A stretch of DNA of 64,000 nt from Sporosarcina sp. (GTDB lineage Bacteria > Bacillota > Bacilli > Bacillales_A > Planococcaceae). The notes beneath the pieces were generated by a model. It worked only from the letters and a program-made list of their open reading frames with translations. It had not been told where the DNA came from and ran no database searches. The stretch is taken from assembly GCA_026169375.1 (NCBI GenBank), contig JAPFCR010000021.1, positions 62,001 to 126,000 of the forward strand, given 5' to 3'. This document shows positions 16,403 through 31,114 of the stretch, in pieces. How positions within the stretch are numbered: position 1 is the first letter of the stretch; every line of letters starts with the position of its first letter. A program made the position numbers and the translations under genes.

Positions 16403-17398
16403 TCATATTTTCTTCGCTGATTTCCCTATATTTTCTAGTAATAACCCTGTTCCAATCGCTACACAGTTTAGCGGGTTTTCCGAAACAAATACAGGTACTT
16501 TTAATTCTTCTGCAAGCAGTTGGTCGATCCCGTGTAATAAAGCGCCCCCACCTGTTAAAAAAATTCCTCGGTCAATAATATCAGCTGATAATTCAGGTGG
16601 TGTTTTCTCAAGGACATTTTTAGCAGCTTGGACAATTAAACTCGCCGATTCTTGCAGTGCCGACTCAATCTCAGCTGACTTCACTGTAATAGTACGTGGA
16701 AGACCTGATACCATATCACGTCCTCGAATATCCAATTCTTCATTACGAGAGCCTGGGAAAACTGTACTTACTTCAAATTTGATCAGTTCAGCTGTACGCT
16801 CTCCTATGAGTAATTTATGTTCCCGTTTGATATATTGAATAATTTCAATGTCAAACGAATCTCCCGCAGCGTTAATCGATTCAGAAGTGACGATATCACC
16901 CATCGATAAAACCGCAACGTCCGTCGTACCGCCACCAATGTCAATGACCATGTTTCCGCTCGGCTGGAAAATATCCATCCCTGCACCAATCGCAGCAACT
17001 TTTGGCTCTTCTTCCAAAAAGACTTTCTTCCCGCCTGCTTTTTCCGCTGCTTCACGAATTGCCTTTTGTTCGACGCTCGTAATATTTGTCGGACAGCATA
17101 CTAAAATACGTGGTTTTGAGAAGAAGCCTTTCACATTGAGTTTATTTAAAAAACTACTTAACATTGCTTCAGTAATTTCAAAATCCGCAATGACACCATC
17201 TTTTAATGGGCGAATTGCTGTAATATTCCCCGGTGTTCTACCGACCATTTTGTAAGCTTCTTCACCGACAGCTAGTACTTTATTTGTTTTTTTCTCTATC
17301 GCTACAACGGATGGTTCATCGAGCACAATTCCTTTTCCTTTTAAATGGATTAAAACGTTCGCTGTGCCGAGGTCGATTCCAATATCTTTTGCAAACAT
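16403..17398 (-). CDS. mbl: Rod-shape determining protein Mbl (MreB-like actin)
   Basis: 331 aa, actin-fold ATPase that guides lateral cell-wall synthesis. Conserved segments: MFAKDIGIDLGTANVLIH (phosphate 1), VIDIGGGTTDVAVLSMGDIV (phosphate 2) and LTGGGALLHGIDQLL. The sequence is closer to Mbl than to MreB by its LKGKGIVLDEPSVVAIEKKT start and its position before flhO. The start is set at MFAKDIG (17398), the family's usual N-terminus; ATG at 17404, two codons upstream, is also possible (AAGGGG lies 4 nt from it, 10 nt from 17398). Confidence 0.95.
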   Translation of the reverse strand: MFAKDIGIDLGTANVLIHLKGKGIVLDEPSVVAIEKKTNKVLAVGEEAYKMVGRTPGNITAIRPLKDGVIADFEITEAMLSSFLNKLNVKGFFSKPRILVCCPTNITSVEQKAIREAAEKAGGKKVFLEEEPKVAAIGAGMDIFQPSGNMVIDIGGGTTDVAVLSMGDIVTSESINAAGDSFDIEIIQYIKREHKLLIGERTAELIKFEVSTVFPGSRNEELDIRGRDMVSGLPRTITVKSAEIESALQESASLIVQAAKNVLEKTPPELSADIIDRGIFLTGGGALLHGIDQLLAEELKVPVFVSENPLNCVAIGTGLLLENIGKSAKKI

Positions 17399-17940
17399 GT
17401 TCATTGTTTCCCCTTCCAACTGTGTCATTGGTCATTTTTATTTATCGTTATGATTTTCATTTCATAATTAATTGTTGATTATTCCTTTAATTTCACACGA
17501 AAAAATATTGCGATAACAGCCGAATCGCGTATGCTACTACATAGGCATTCGGTTGATCGTAACATTTACTGTTCAAATTGGGATAGGTTGAATACTTTGT
17601 AAGTAGGTTAACGTTCTATCAATAGATAACTTTTAACTTTTCATTCACCTAAACCTTTACATATATAGGACCTATTCATTATAGGTATATTGGCTTTATT
17701 GCTTCATTCATTTCTATACTCTTTCTCATATTCGAAGCTTTGGTAATGTTTATGATTATAATAAACACTCTTAAAGATACATTTTACCACAGTTTTCATT
17801 AAAATAATATACGTATGTGCGATTTCTCGACTTTATTTTACAATTCCTTCAGCGAGATTCGACGTTGGTTTTCCCAATTTTTCTCGCATGAATGGTTAAA
17901 ATCAACCACAAAAAAAGCGCCTCCACTTTTCGGAGCCGCT
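17399..17940. other. Gene-free stretch between mbl and spoIIID
   Basis: About 540 bp, very AT-rich, with no supported frame. It must contain the mbl promoter (minus strand); none stands out. A small hairpin ACCTATTCATTATAGGT is at about 17672-17688. Confidence 0.4.
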
Positions 17941-17942
17941 TC
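17911..17942 (-). terminator. Intrinsic terminator of spoIIID
   Basis: Minus-strand stem AAGCGGCTCC / GGAGGCGCTT (one mismatch), 7-nt loop, followed by seven T. It overlaps the last codons of spoIIID. Confidence 0.85.
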
Positions 17943-18222
17943 ATGCATCTAATTTCTGATCCTTTTGCTTTTGTGCTTCGTTCAACCATTTCACTCTTGT
18001 TGCCTCGCCTCCTCGTAAATGTCTTACAGATTTATGGTAGGCAAGTATTTTTGCGACTTCTTCTGCTAATGATGCATCTACATTTGATAATCGTTCTGTC
18101 AGATCTTTGTGAACCGTGCTTTTTGAATAACCTGTTGCTTTCGCCAGTGCCCGTACAGTCATTTCCGTTTTTAAAAGCAATTCTCCAAGGCGTATGCAAC
18201 GCCTGCGTATTTGCTCGTGCAC
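17941..18222 (-). CDS. spoIIID: Mother-cell transcription factor SpoIIID
   Basis: 93 aa, full length for the family. The helix-turn-helix VRALAKATGYSKSTVHKDL (about 24-42) is followed by the basic C-terminal helix (KWLNEAQKQKDQK) that makes extra DNA contacts. SpoIIID tunes sigma-E-dependent genes in the mother cell. GTG start at 18222 with AAGGAAGAGG just upstream. A sigma-E-like promoter is visible at 18253-18282. Position between mbl and spoIIQ agrees with B. subtilis. Confidence 0.95.
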   Translation of the reverse strand: MHEQIRRRCIRLGELLLKTEMTVRALAKATGYSKSTVHKDLTERLSNVDASLAEEVAKILAYHKSVRHLRGGEATRVKWLNEAQKQKDQKLDA

Positions 18223-18252
18223 GCCCTCTTCCTTTCGTCTGAGCCTTTCTCT

Positions 18253-18282
18253 AATCTATGCACGGACAATTCTAAGTATACG
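18253..18282 (-). promoter_or_regulatory. Possible sigma-E promoter of spoIIID
   Basis: Minus strand CATAGATT (-10; sigma-E consensus CATACANT, one mismatch) lies 14 nt after CGTATACT (-35-like), about 30 nt upstream of the spoIIID start. spoIIID is sigma-E-controlled in B. subtilis. Confidence 0.4.
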
Positions 18283-18373
18283 TTGAATTCTGCTTTATTC
18301 ATTGAATTGCTAATTGATGCTTCGCTTGAATCCGTTATTCAAGTTCTATAATTTATGACGTTGGTGAAAGAAA

Positions 18374-18405
18374 ATCCCTATCTCTGAAAAATTGGAGATA
18401 GGGAT
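18374..18405 (-). terminator. Terminator-like hairpin upstream of spoIIID
   Basis: Perfect 11-bp stem ATCCCTATCTC / GAGATAGGGAT with a 10-nt loop and TTTTCTTTC following on the minus strand. It would stop transcripts entering spoIIID from the right. Confidence 0.6.
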
Positions 18406-18465
18406 GGAATTTCACTAATGTCTTTTTTATTAATATAAATGGAACCTATAAAATCCTATTACACG

Positions 18466-18598
18466 CTGATTTCCGTTCCGAGCGGACGCGTTCCGAGGGG
18501 CGTGCGGTAAGCCTCCTCGTCGCGAAAAACACGCTCCTGCGGGGTCTTACCTGTCACGCTCATCCCTCCGGAGTCGCCGCTCTGCACTCCAATCAGCT
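18466..18598 (+). repeat. Repeat A, copy 1 (GC-rich palindromic intergenic element)
   Basis: About 130 bp bounded by the inverted ends GCTGATT / AATCAGC. It shares the core blocks GGACGC..TTCCG, CCTCCTCGTCGCG, CTCCTGCGGGG, GGAGTCGCCG and CACTCCAATC with copies at 18903-19034, 33302-33426 and 48815-48856. Outside the ends, AT-rich arms also partly mirror each other (ATATAAATGGAAC and GTTCTATATAAAT). GC content is far above the neighbours. Confidence 0.85.
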
Positions 18599-18697
18599 AA
18601 AAGGATACAAGAAATATAAGTTCTATATAAATAGAAAACAAGTGAAATTCCCTGTAGAATTAAAGTCGACTAAAACCAAATTCAGGAGGGTACTCAC

Positions 18698-18856
18698 TTG
18701 TCAATTAATAATAAAATTAAGGTACTCATTCGGGCCGCTTACGGTTATCGAAATTTTATGAACAATAAAAAACGTATTTTGATTCATTTTAAGTTTAAGC
18801 CATTAGAATCTAAGGTTGGACGAGGACGAGGACAATCACAATTTGAATTCACATAA
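18698..18856 (+). pseudogene. Remnant of an ISL3-type transposase (C-terminal end)
   Basis: In-frame 52-aa peptide from TTG 18698 to TAA 18856. KVLIRAAYGYRNFMNNKKRI is the conserved C-terminal signature of ISL3-family transposases, followed by unrelated GRGRGQSQFEF. An AGGAGGG ribosome site lies 7 nt before the TTG, so the fragment looks like an internally deleted element: the 5' leader and first codons joined to the end of the gene. The catalytic region is gone. It sits between two inverted copies of repeat A. Confidence 0.65.
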
Positions 18857-18902
18857 TCTATTTTGCGTGATTCACCTTCACTTGATTCAACGGATATTTT
18901 TA

Positions 18903-19034
18903 GTTTCTTGGAGTGGAAGATGGCGACTCCTGCGGGAAAAGCATGAGTCTGAAAGCCCCGCAGGAGCATGATCTTCGCGACGAGGAGATTGAAGCCATGC
19001 CCGCGGAAAGCGTCCATCTGGAACGGAAAGAAAC
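18903..19034 (-). repeat. Repeat A, copy 2 (inverted relative to copy 1)
   Basis: Reverse-complement copy bounded by GTTTCTT / AAGAAAC. Its internal blocks (CTCCTGCGGGGC, CTCCTCGTCGCGAAG, TTTCCGCGGGCATGGCTTC) are close to the copy at 33302. With copy 1 it forms a large inverted pair around the ISL3 remnant. Confidence 0.85.
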
Positions 19035-19064
19035 TGTGTATTGGAATACCCCCTATAAAAAAGA

Positions 19065-19100
19065 CTGTTTAGAAATCAGTTTTTCTGACATTCTAAACAG
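19065..19100 (-). terminator. Second terminator downstream of spoIIQ
   Basis: 10-bp stem CTGTTTAGAA / TTCTAAACAG with an inner stem TCAG / CTGA, followed on the minus strand by TCTTTTTTATA. Confidence 0.8.
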
Positions 19101-19173
19101 CCACTTTATAAATCAATAATTATCGACTAAAATTCTTGACCAATGTCATTTGACAAAGAACCGTTATTCAAAT

Positions 19174-19207
19174 AAAAAAGATGCCTTCTATAAAGAAGAC
19201 ATCTTTT
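19174..19207 (-). terminator. Intrinsic terminator of spoIIQ
   Basis: AAAAGATG-c-CTTCT / AGAAG-a-CATCTTTT with a 4-nt loop and T-rich 3' side on the minus strand, 8 nt past the stop. Confidence 0.85.
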
Positions 19208-19214
19208 CATTCCT

Positions 19215-19877
19215 TTAAAACCCTAAGTAAGAAGCTGGGTTAACAGTTTCATCGTCTACGAGTACTTTAAAATGTAAATGAGTGCCGGCACTTGGATTCC
19301 ATTCATTCGCAGCAGCTTTCCCTAAAGATTCACCTTGTGTGACTTCTTCGCCTTTTGTAACAAGTACATCAGATAAAGAACTATACACAGTTTTCATGCC
19401 GTCTGCGTGGGAAACAATGACTTCGTCTCCTTGGAAGACGTCTGTAATGATTTCTTCGACAACGCCTGAACGGGCAGCGACCACTTCAAATGGTTGGTCG
19501 TCGATAGAAATCGATAAGCCTGTATTCGTTTCATACGTTTGGTTGAAGACGAGCAAAGAATTTTCACGGACATTTTCTTCTGCTTCTAAATCATAATAAC
19601 TTTGTAGAATAGCCACATCATCTAACAATTCTTCGGAAAACGGATACTTTAAGACTTCTTCTGTTGCGTTTGTTTCGACAATGAGCTCCTCTTCTTCCTT
19701 AGAATCTACTGTACTGTCAGCCACTTGCGGGGGATCATTTTTGACAAATGCGTTGTACCCCCAAATCATACTGACAAACAAAACAGCAATTCCTGAGTAA
19801 ACAACCGGCCATAACCAATTGTTCTTGTTCACTTGTTTATTCTTTTGAGAAGGAGACTTCGTTTTATCTTCTCGCAT
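19215..19877 (-). CDS. spoIIQ: Stage II sporulation protein SpoIIQ (M23-like, degenerate)
   Basis: 220 aa. A basic cytosolic N-terminus (KSPSQKNKQVNKNN), one membrane helix (about 22-43), an acidic linker, then a LytM/M23 fold (about 105-220) ending STGTHLHF-like AGTHLHFKVLVDDETVNPASYL. The HxxxD half of the zinc site is absent (AARSGVVEEI stands there), as in SpoIIQ proteins, which act as scaffolds: the forespore protein that binds SpoIIIAH across the septum during engulfment. ATG 19877 is chosen (GAGGTG 6 nt upstream); GTG 19886 and ATG 19883 overlap the ribosome site. spoIID ends 30 bp upstream, so a sigma-F promoter for spoIIQ would have to lie inside spoIID. Confidence 0.9.
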   Translation of the reverse strand: MREDKTKSPSQKNKQVNKNNWLWPVVYSGIAVLFVSMIWGYNAFVKNDPPQVADSTVDSKEEEELIVETNATEEVLKYPFSEELLDDVAILQSYYDLEAEENVRENSLLVFNQTYETNTGLSISIDDQPFEVVAARSGVVEEIITDVFQGDEVIVSHADGMKTVYSSLSDVLVTKGEEVTQGESLGKAAANEWNPSAGTHLHFKVLVDDETVNPASYLGF

Positions 19878-19907
19878 ATTCATCACCTCAATTGCATTCT
19901 TTGCAAG

Positions 19908-20870
19908 TTAAGGTGTTTTTAAACATTCCGGATCATGAATTGTAATTTTTTTTATCGATGTGCCTTGATAATAATGTGTAATGACTTCTTCCGCGGTGAG
20001 CCCTTGTTGTGCGAGGGCTTCTGCCCCGTACTGACTCATCCCTACGCCGTGCCCGTATCCGACTGTATCGATTAAGACTAAATTATTCGTTAAATCAAAT
20101 GCGATATCAAAATCAGTAGATCGTAAATTAAGTTGTTCACGCACTTCTCGACCATCTTTTGTAAATCCATCTACTTCAATTCTTTGGACACGTCCAGATG
20201 AATTGCGTACGAGTTGAAGTGCCTCAAATGTACTCGCATCCCAGTTTACACCGAGCGATTCATTCCAGTCGGCAAGTGGGATTTTTGTTTCTTCTTGATA
20301 AGCAGGCGTCAATTGATCTTCCCCAACACTTTCAACACTTTGTAAATAAGGAATGTCTGTCCCACTGAAATTTTTAGCGGCTTCTGTTTGACCATTTGAG
20401 GTTGAAAAGAACATCGCTGAAATCAATTCATCGTCATAAAAAATTACTTCTCCAGCCGTTGCTTGGATCGCTTTTTCTATTTTTCGTTCATTTTTTGAGA
20501 ATGCTTTTCCCCAGTTTTTCTTCCGCTCTTTTTCTGTATAGAACACTTGAGCAGAAACATCTTTTGCAATTGGTTGTGCTCCTTTCTTTGTCGTTCGAAG
20601 GGCGTATGTTCGCGCTGCTAATGCTTGTGCCTTTAACGCTTCTTCGTGAAATGCAACGGGCATCTCAGCAGCAACAACACCTTTAACATACTCTTCTAAG
20701 GGAATTGGCTTGTCCATTCCTTCTACCGTGATTTCAAATGGACAAACTTCTACTTCTTCTTCCTCCGGCAAATGAACAACGGCTACTTGTGGTGATTTTT
20801 TTATGACAAGAAACGGGAAACTAAATAATAGCAACGTAAATAAGACTAATAATATCCATATTTTTTTCAT
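19908..20870 (-). CDS. spoIID: Stage II sporulation protein SpoIID (lytic transglycosylase)
   Basis: 320 aa. N-terminal membrane anchor (residues 4-23), then the SpoIID domain: EEYVKGVVAAEMPVAFHEEALKAQALAARTYA contains the catalytic Glu region and GYGHGVGMSQYGAEALAQQG the conserved C-terminal motif. It cuts glycan strands at the engulfing septum with SpoIIP and SpoIIM (not in the window). No Shine-Dalgarno sequence is visible before the ATG; a sigma-E-like promoter ends 5 nt upstream of it. Neighbouring spoIIQ and murAA keep the B. subtilis order. Confidence 0.95.
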   Translation of the reverse strand: MKKIWILLVLFTLLLFSFPFLVIKKSPQVAVVHLPEEEEVEVCPFEITVEGMDKPIPLEEYVKGVVAAEMPVAFHEEALKAQALAARTYALRTTKKGAQPIAKDVSAQVFYTEKERKKNWGKAFSKNERKIEKAIQATAGEVIFYDDELISAMFFSTSNGQTEAAKNFSGTDIPYLQSVESVGEDQLTPAYQEETKIPLADWNESLGVNWDASTFEALQLVRNSSGRVQRIEVDGFTKDGREVREQLNLRSTDFDIAFDLTNNLVLIDTVGYGHGVGMSQYGAEALAQQGLTAEEVITHYYQGTSIKKITIHDPECLKTP

Positions 20871-20875
20871 GTATT

Positions 20876-20904
20876 AACTTATGTAGGAAAAGAATGGCTT
20901 ATGC
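20876..20904 (-). promoter_or_regulatory. Possible sigma-E promoter of spoIID
   Basis: Minus strand GCATAAG, 14-nt spacer, CATAAGTT (sigma-E -10 CATACANT, two mismatches). The -10 ends 5 nt before the ATG, which would give an almost leaderless transcript. Confidence 0.35.
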
Positions 20905-20996
20905 AAAATTAAATAAGATTTTATGTATATCGTTAAAAAAATTGGGTAGACTAGTGAAGGTTGTCCCCCTAGAACAAGGAATTATACACAAAAAAA

Positions 20997-21034
20997 GGAT
21001 TTTTAAAAGTTCAATAATAAACTTTTAAAAATCC
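20997..21034 (-). terminator. Intrinsic terminator of murAA
   Basis: Perfect 15-bp stem GGATTTTTAAAAGTT / AACTTTTAAAAATCC, 8-nt loop, seven T following on the minus strand. It separates murAA from the spoIID-spoIIQ pair. Confidence 0.9.
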
Positions 21035-21129
21035 CTATGCATTAAACAATTTCTATTCCTTCATATATGAAGCTATAGGATAATTGTTTGTATAAGTGCA
21101 TGATTCCGAATGGTACTGCGTAAGATGAA

Positions 21130-22434
21130 TCATGAATTTGATTGTGTTACTTTTATGTCTTCTGTTGTTTCTGAAGATACACGCTCGATATTTGCGCCAA
21201 GTGCTGCAAGCTTTTTATGGAAATCAACATATCCACGATCTAAGTGTGAAAGCTCTGTTACACGCGTAATGCCTTCAGCCGCGAGTCCTGCAAGAATTAG
21301 GGCTGCTGCTGCACGAAGATCTGTTGCTGCTACTTCTGCACCTTGTAATTTAGAGGGTCCTTCTAATACGACAGAACGACCTTCAATTTTTACAGACCCG
21401 TTCATACGACGGAATTCTTCTACGTGCATAAAACGGTTTTCAAACACAGTCTCGGTTAACACACCCGTTCCTGTTGCCGTTAACATTAATGCCATCATTT
21501 GGGATTGCATGTCTGTTGGGAAACCTGGATGTGGCATTGTTTTTAAGTCTACCGATTTAAGTGGATATTCTGCGCGAATGCGAATTCCCTCATCAAGCTC
21601 TATAATATCAACGCCCATTTCACCCATTTTTGAAATGAGTGCAGTATTATGCTCAGGAACCGCATTCTCAATCGTTACATCTCCGCCTGTAATCGCAGCT
21701 GCAACCATGAATGTTCCTGTTTCAATACGATCTGGAATAATATAATGTGTCGTTCCGTATAACTTCGGAACGCCTTCAATTCGAATGACGTCCGTTCCAG
21801 CACCAATAACTTTACCGCCCATCTCATTTATGAAATTTGCTAAGTCAACAATTTCTGGTTCTTTCGCCGCGTTTTCGATTGTTGTCGTTCCTTTTGCAAG
21901 TGCTGCAGCTGTCATTATATTTTCAGTTGCCCCAACACTTGGGAAGTCTAAGTAAATCTTCGCACCTTGTAAGCCTTGCTCTGCTTTTGCTGCAACATAT
22001 CCATGGCCAAATGTGATCTCAGCACCCATCGCTTCAAACCCTTTTAAATGTTGATCGATTGGGCGTGAACCGATTGCACAGCCACCTGGTAGTGCCACGC
22101 GCGCAAAACCATTACGTGCAAGAAGAGGACCCATGACTAAAATAGAAGCTCTCATTTTTCGTACATATTCAAACTGTGCTTCACTAAATAATGTACCTTC
22201 TGAATCGATAATGACTTCATTTTTATTTGCATCCGTGGTCACTTTTGCATTTAAACTTGTTAAAACAGCACTAATTGTATTCACATCTGAAAGGTTCGGA
22301 ACATCTCGAATCACGTTCTTTCCATCTGAAGCTAATAATGCAGCTGCCAGAATAGGAAGCACAGCATTCTTAGCTCCTTCTACACGAACATTTCCATTTA
22401 ACGTTCGCCCACCCTCAATAATAATTTTATCCAT
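21130..22434 (-). CDS. murAA: UDP-N-acetylglucosamine 1-carboxyvinyltransferase (MurAA)
   Basis: 434 aa. First committed step of peptidoglycan synthesis: transfer of enolpyruvate from PEP to UDP-GlcNAc. The fosfomycin-binding catalytic Cys is present in [19 protein letters not shown]-terminal [24 protein letters not shown] and KNAVLP-type repeats fit the EPSP-synthase-like fold. A second paralogue lies at 46733-48025, as in other low-GC Gram-positives. It is followed by a strong terminator. Confidence 0.95.
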   Translation of the reverse strand: MDKIIIEGGRTLNGNVRVEGAKNAVLPILAAALLASDGKNVIRDVPNLSDVNTISAVLTSLNAKVTTDANKNEVIIDSEGTLFSEAQFEYVRKMRASILVMGPLLARNGFARVALPGGCAIGSRPIDQHLKGFEAMGAEITFGHGYVAAKAEQGLQGAKIYLDFPSVGATENIMTAAALAKGTTTIENAAKEPEIVDLANFINEMGGKVIGAGTDVIRIEGVPKLYGTTHYIIPDRIETGTFMVAAAITGGDVTIENAVPEHNTALISKMGEMGVDIIELDEGIRIRAEYPLKSVDLKTMPHPGFPTDMQSQMMALMLTATGTGVLTETVFENRFMHVEEFRRMNGSVKIEGRSVVLEGPSKLQGAEVAATDLRAAAALILAGLAAEGITRVTELSHLDRGYVDFHKKLAALGANIERVSSETTEDIKVTQSNS

Positions 22435-22480
22435 CCGTAGTCCCTCCGACTCTTAGTTGTAACTCCATACATGCTATACC

Positions 22481-22510
22481 AATTACGCCTCGGCGTAATT
22501 GTGTCGGATT
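22481..22510. repeat. Dispersed hairpin repeat D, copy 2
   Basis: Perfect palindrome AATTACGCCTCGGCGTAATT (22481-22500) followed by GTGTCGGATT. See copy 1 at 5103-5131. It lies about 47 bp upstream of the murAA start. Confidence 0.6.
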
Positions 22511-22899
22511 TATTAATTGCTACTTTTGCAATTAATTGTAACGAAAATCCAAAACAGTCGCCTAAGGCTTTGTTCGAACCAGTATACAAACAAATAAAGC
22601 GATTAAACGCATCACTGTCTGGATTCCTGGTCTTATTTTATTGTATATTAGATATTATTTTCATTCTAAAAAACTGTTCTTATTGTACAGGTTTCTCACC
22701 TATTTAACAAGCTATATTCATTCCATATTTTTTTCATCTAAGATATACTCTATCCTATGTTTTCAATTGTTTTTTCGTGTCATCATTTATGATGATTTTT
22801 CACGCGAAATTGTCATTTATATATGAATTTCTTGCTCAAGATAGAAGATCACCGAGATTACTTATTTTACGTTCATCCATTGAATGCGGCTCACTTACC

Positions 22900-22946
22900 A
22901 TCGCCACGTGTATAAGTTCAAGTATACTCATTATACAGGTGGCGAT
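22900..22946. repeat. Long inverted repeat of unknown role
   Basis: ATCGCCACGTGTATAA (22900-22915) pairs with TTATACAGGTGGCGAT (22931-22946) with one mismatch around a 15-nt loop. No T run follows on either strand, so it is not an intrinsic terminator. Confidence 0.55.
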
Positions 22947-23003
22947 AACAAGTAACCCTTTGGATTTACTGCATCGCTTTCCTTCTCGGAAGTTTGGTTC
23001 ATG

Positions 23004-23240
23004 TTAACCAAAAAATGTTGGTATTCTTCCTGACCAATAGGATATCTCAAGAAAGAAATTTGATACGCTCCAACCGATTGTAATGCTTAAAAAAATAAAT
23101 AAAATCTGTGCTTGAAAGATACGATGTTTTCGAATCACTTTTTCAGGCATGAGTGCTTGTAATGCATAAAAAGATACGCCGATGAAAAAGATGTGTGACA
23201 GTATCGCTAACAATGGATGGAACCCAAACATATTACTCAT
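23004..23240 (-). CDS. ywzB: DUF1146 small membrane protein (YwzB-like)
   Basis: 78 aa with hydrophobic segments at about residues 8-30 and 43-64 and a basic loop between (PEKVIRKHRIF). Size, position just after atpC and pattern agree with the DUF1146/YwzB family. Start has AAGGAGGGA upstream. Function unknown; it may be read from the atp operon past the hairpin at 23314-23342. Confidence 0.8.
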   Translation of the reverse strand: MSNMFGFHPLLAILSHIFFIGVSFYALQALMPEKVIRKHRIFQAQILFIFLSITIGWSVSNFFLEISYWSGRIPTFFG

Positions 23241-23313
23241 TTTATCCCTCCTTCAATTTAAAGGAGCTTTGTAAGCCGATCCTCATTGTAGTTCTTTATT
23301 TTCCCTCAAAAAA

Positions 23314-23342
23314 CGGACAGAAGATTAGACTCCTCTGTCCGT
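23314..23342 (-). terminator. Intrinsic terminator at the end of the atp operon
   Basis: 8-bp stem ACGGACAG / CTGTCCGT, 13-nt loop, five T after it on the minus strand, 90 nt past the atpC stop. Confidence 0.75.
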
Positions 23343-23431
23343 AAGAATTAATTGTTTACTCATGCAAGTACATGATTTTTTCCCCGAGACCTTAACTTTA
23401 CTTTGCTAGAGGAAACGATTACGAAGTAAAA

Positions 23432-23836
23432 TTAAAAGCCGCCTTCACTAACTCTAATTCTGTTAATCGCACGTTTTAATTCTAATTCTGCACGTTCAAA
23501 CTCCTGCGCATTTTTCTCGACTTCTAAGATTGCTTTCGCACGCTTTTCAGCGATTTTTGCTCGTGCGATGTCGATTGATTCGGCTTTCTCCGCGCTTGTT
23601 GCAAGTACTGTCACAACATCTGGACGAACTTCGATAAATCCTCCGTTAACTGCAACGAGTTTTGTTGAGTTGTCTTTTTTCACACGAAGTGCACCGATGC
23701 CAAGCGGGGCAACCATCGCAATATGGCCTGGAAGAACGCCAAGCTCCCCAGCCTCAGTCGATGCGATAATCATCTCTGCTTCCGTTTCAAGAACAGGGCC
23801 GTCGGGTGTGACGATATTGACTTGTAATGTCTTCAT
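23432..23836 (-). CDS. atpC: F1Fo ATP synthase subunit epsilon
   Basis: 134 aa. N-terminal beta-sandwich ([42 protein letters not shown]) and C-terminal two-helix regulatory domain (about 88-134). It belongs to the central stalk and regulates ATP hydrolysis. Last gene of the operon atpIBEFHAGDC. Confidence 0.97.
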   Translation of the reverse strand: MKTLQVNIVTPDGPVLETEAEMIIASTEAGELGVLPGHIAMVAPLGIGALRVKKDNSTKLVAVNGGFIEVRPDVVTVLATSAEKAESIDIARAKIAEKRAKAILEVEKNAQEFERAELELKRAINRIRVSEGGF

Positions 23837-23932
23837 ATTTTTCCCCTCCTGCTCCTTATCCAGTCAAATACATTCAATAGAATACCTATCCTATATTTGA
23901 CTATATAAGGATTCAGTCTAACTGTTTTTCAG

Positions 23933-25378
<1,446 letters not shown>

Positions 25379-25471
25379 TTAAAAGTTCATGACAGATTGA
25401 TTTTTTAGAAGCTACTCTAAAAAGATTGCCATTCAACTTTCTTTCTATAATGAGTAAGGGAGCGTCTCGAA

Positions 25472-26332
<861 letters not shown>

Positions 26333-26382
26333 TTATTCACCACCTTTTTATTTTAGATATTCATCTTCGTAAAGATCATGAA

Positions 26383-27912
<1,530 letters not shown>

Positions 27913-27918
27913 TCAATT

Positions 27919-30374
<2,456 letters not shown>

Positions 30375-30455
30375 TTAGATTTTTCAAAACATTCACAGTG
30401 AAAGCTTGACACTTGTTATAGAATAGCAAACGTCTGCTTTGTTTTGAAAATTTCT

Positions 30456-30833
30456 TTACTGCTGTCTTACGTGGTAAATGATCCGCTCTATTAATAAGAG
30501 CACGTACGGGATAACAAATCCAATTACCGTACTGATCAGGTCGAACTGCTCCGGCATCGCAGTTGCAATTGCCGCTGCCGCAATACCAGATGCGAAACGC
30601 AATGCACTTCCTAGTGAAATACGTTTTTTCCCTTGCTCAATCGCAATTTCATATTGCTTTGACTTGCGCACGAGTATCCAGAAATTGTACAAGCCGAACA
30701 ATGACCCAAGGATAAGTCCAGCAAAAACGGTTTTCCATTCAGTGAAACCCCATCCTAAGACAAATAAAGCTAATATAAAAAAAAGAGCCCTACGTTGTCT
30801 ATTATGGATTTCTTGCAAAGTTTCCATTATCAT
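30456..30833 (-). CDS. atpI: ATP synthase accessory protein AtpI
   Basis: 125 aa with four hydrophobic segments, the usual AtpI size. It helps c-ring assembly in related systems and may affect Mg2+ uptake. First gene of the operon. ATG 30833 has AGGAG 5 nt upstream; ATG 30827 (11 nt) is the alternative. Confidence 0.85.
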   Translation of the reverse strand: MIMETLQEIHNRQRRALFFILALFVLGWGFTEWKTVFAGLILGSLFGLYNFWILVRKSKQYEIAIEQGKKRISLGSALRFASGIAAAAIATAMPEQFDLISTVIGFVIPYVLLLIERIIYHVRQQ

Positions 30834-30895
30834 TTATTCTCCTGTTTCTATGTTCTGGATTAAGATAAAACGCTTTATTAAGGATGTGCGGGGAT

Positions 30896-30954
30896 GGTTC
30901 CCGCTTCGCTGTCCAGCCTTATAACCGGCGAAGACTCCGAAAAAGGTTGGAACC
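30896..30954 (-). ncRNA. Structured element in the atp leader RNA
   Basis: Nested inverted repeats: GGTTCC (30896-30901) with GGAACC (30949-30954), and CTTCGC (30904-30909) with GCGAAG (30928-30933), enclosing CCAG/CCGG complementarity. It lies in the 275-nt leader between the atp promoter and atpI and is GC-rich compared with its surroundings. No T run follows. Its role is unknown. Confidence 0.5.
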
Positions 30955-31114
30955 TGTCTAACTTGCGAATGAACTGCCGTTTTGATATGTATGTCAGGCA
31001 TAAAGTTTACACCTATGCACATCAAGCGTTCGGTAAAAAATGATAGTCTTTTATGTTATCAATCATTTTCTGCGTCTCATCTGTATGAAACAGCTATCAT
31101 TCTTACCCTTAGTT

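Larger units (their letters stand above)
22435..23003. other. Gene-free stretch in the usual place of ywmB
   Basis: About 570 bp between ywzB and murAA, where B. subtilis has ywmB; no ywmB-like frame is present. It contains repeat D copy 2 followed by a second hairpin ATTAATTGC / GCAATTAAT (about 22511-22535), and an isolated long inverted repeat at 22900-22946. The open frames here lack ribosome sites and composition support. Confidence 0.5.

Noticed and set aside
18913-19119. 68-codon plus-strand frame at repeat A copy 2
   Set aside because: It is the repeat itself read in one frame, with no start signal; the other copies do not keep the frame.
19135-19180. TTGACA on the plus strand near 19150 as a promoter
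   Set aside because: No proper -10 at 16-18 nt and no plus-strand gene downstream.
30834-31025. 63-codon open frame on the minus strand in the atp leader
   Set aside because: No ribosome site, unusual composition, and it coincides with the nested stems; better explained as untranslated leader RNA.
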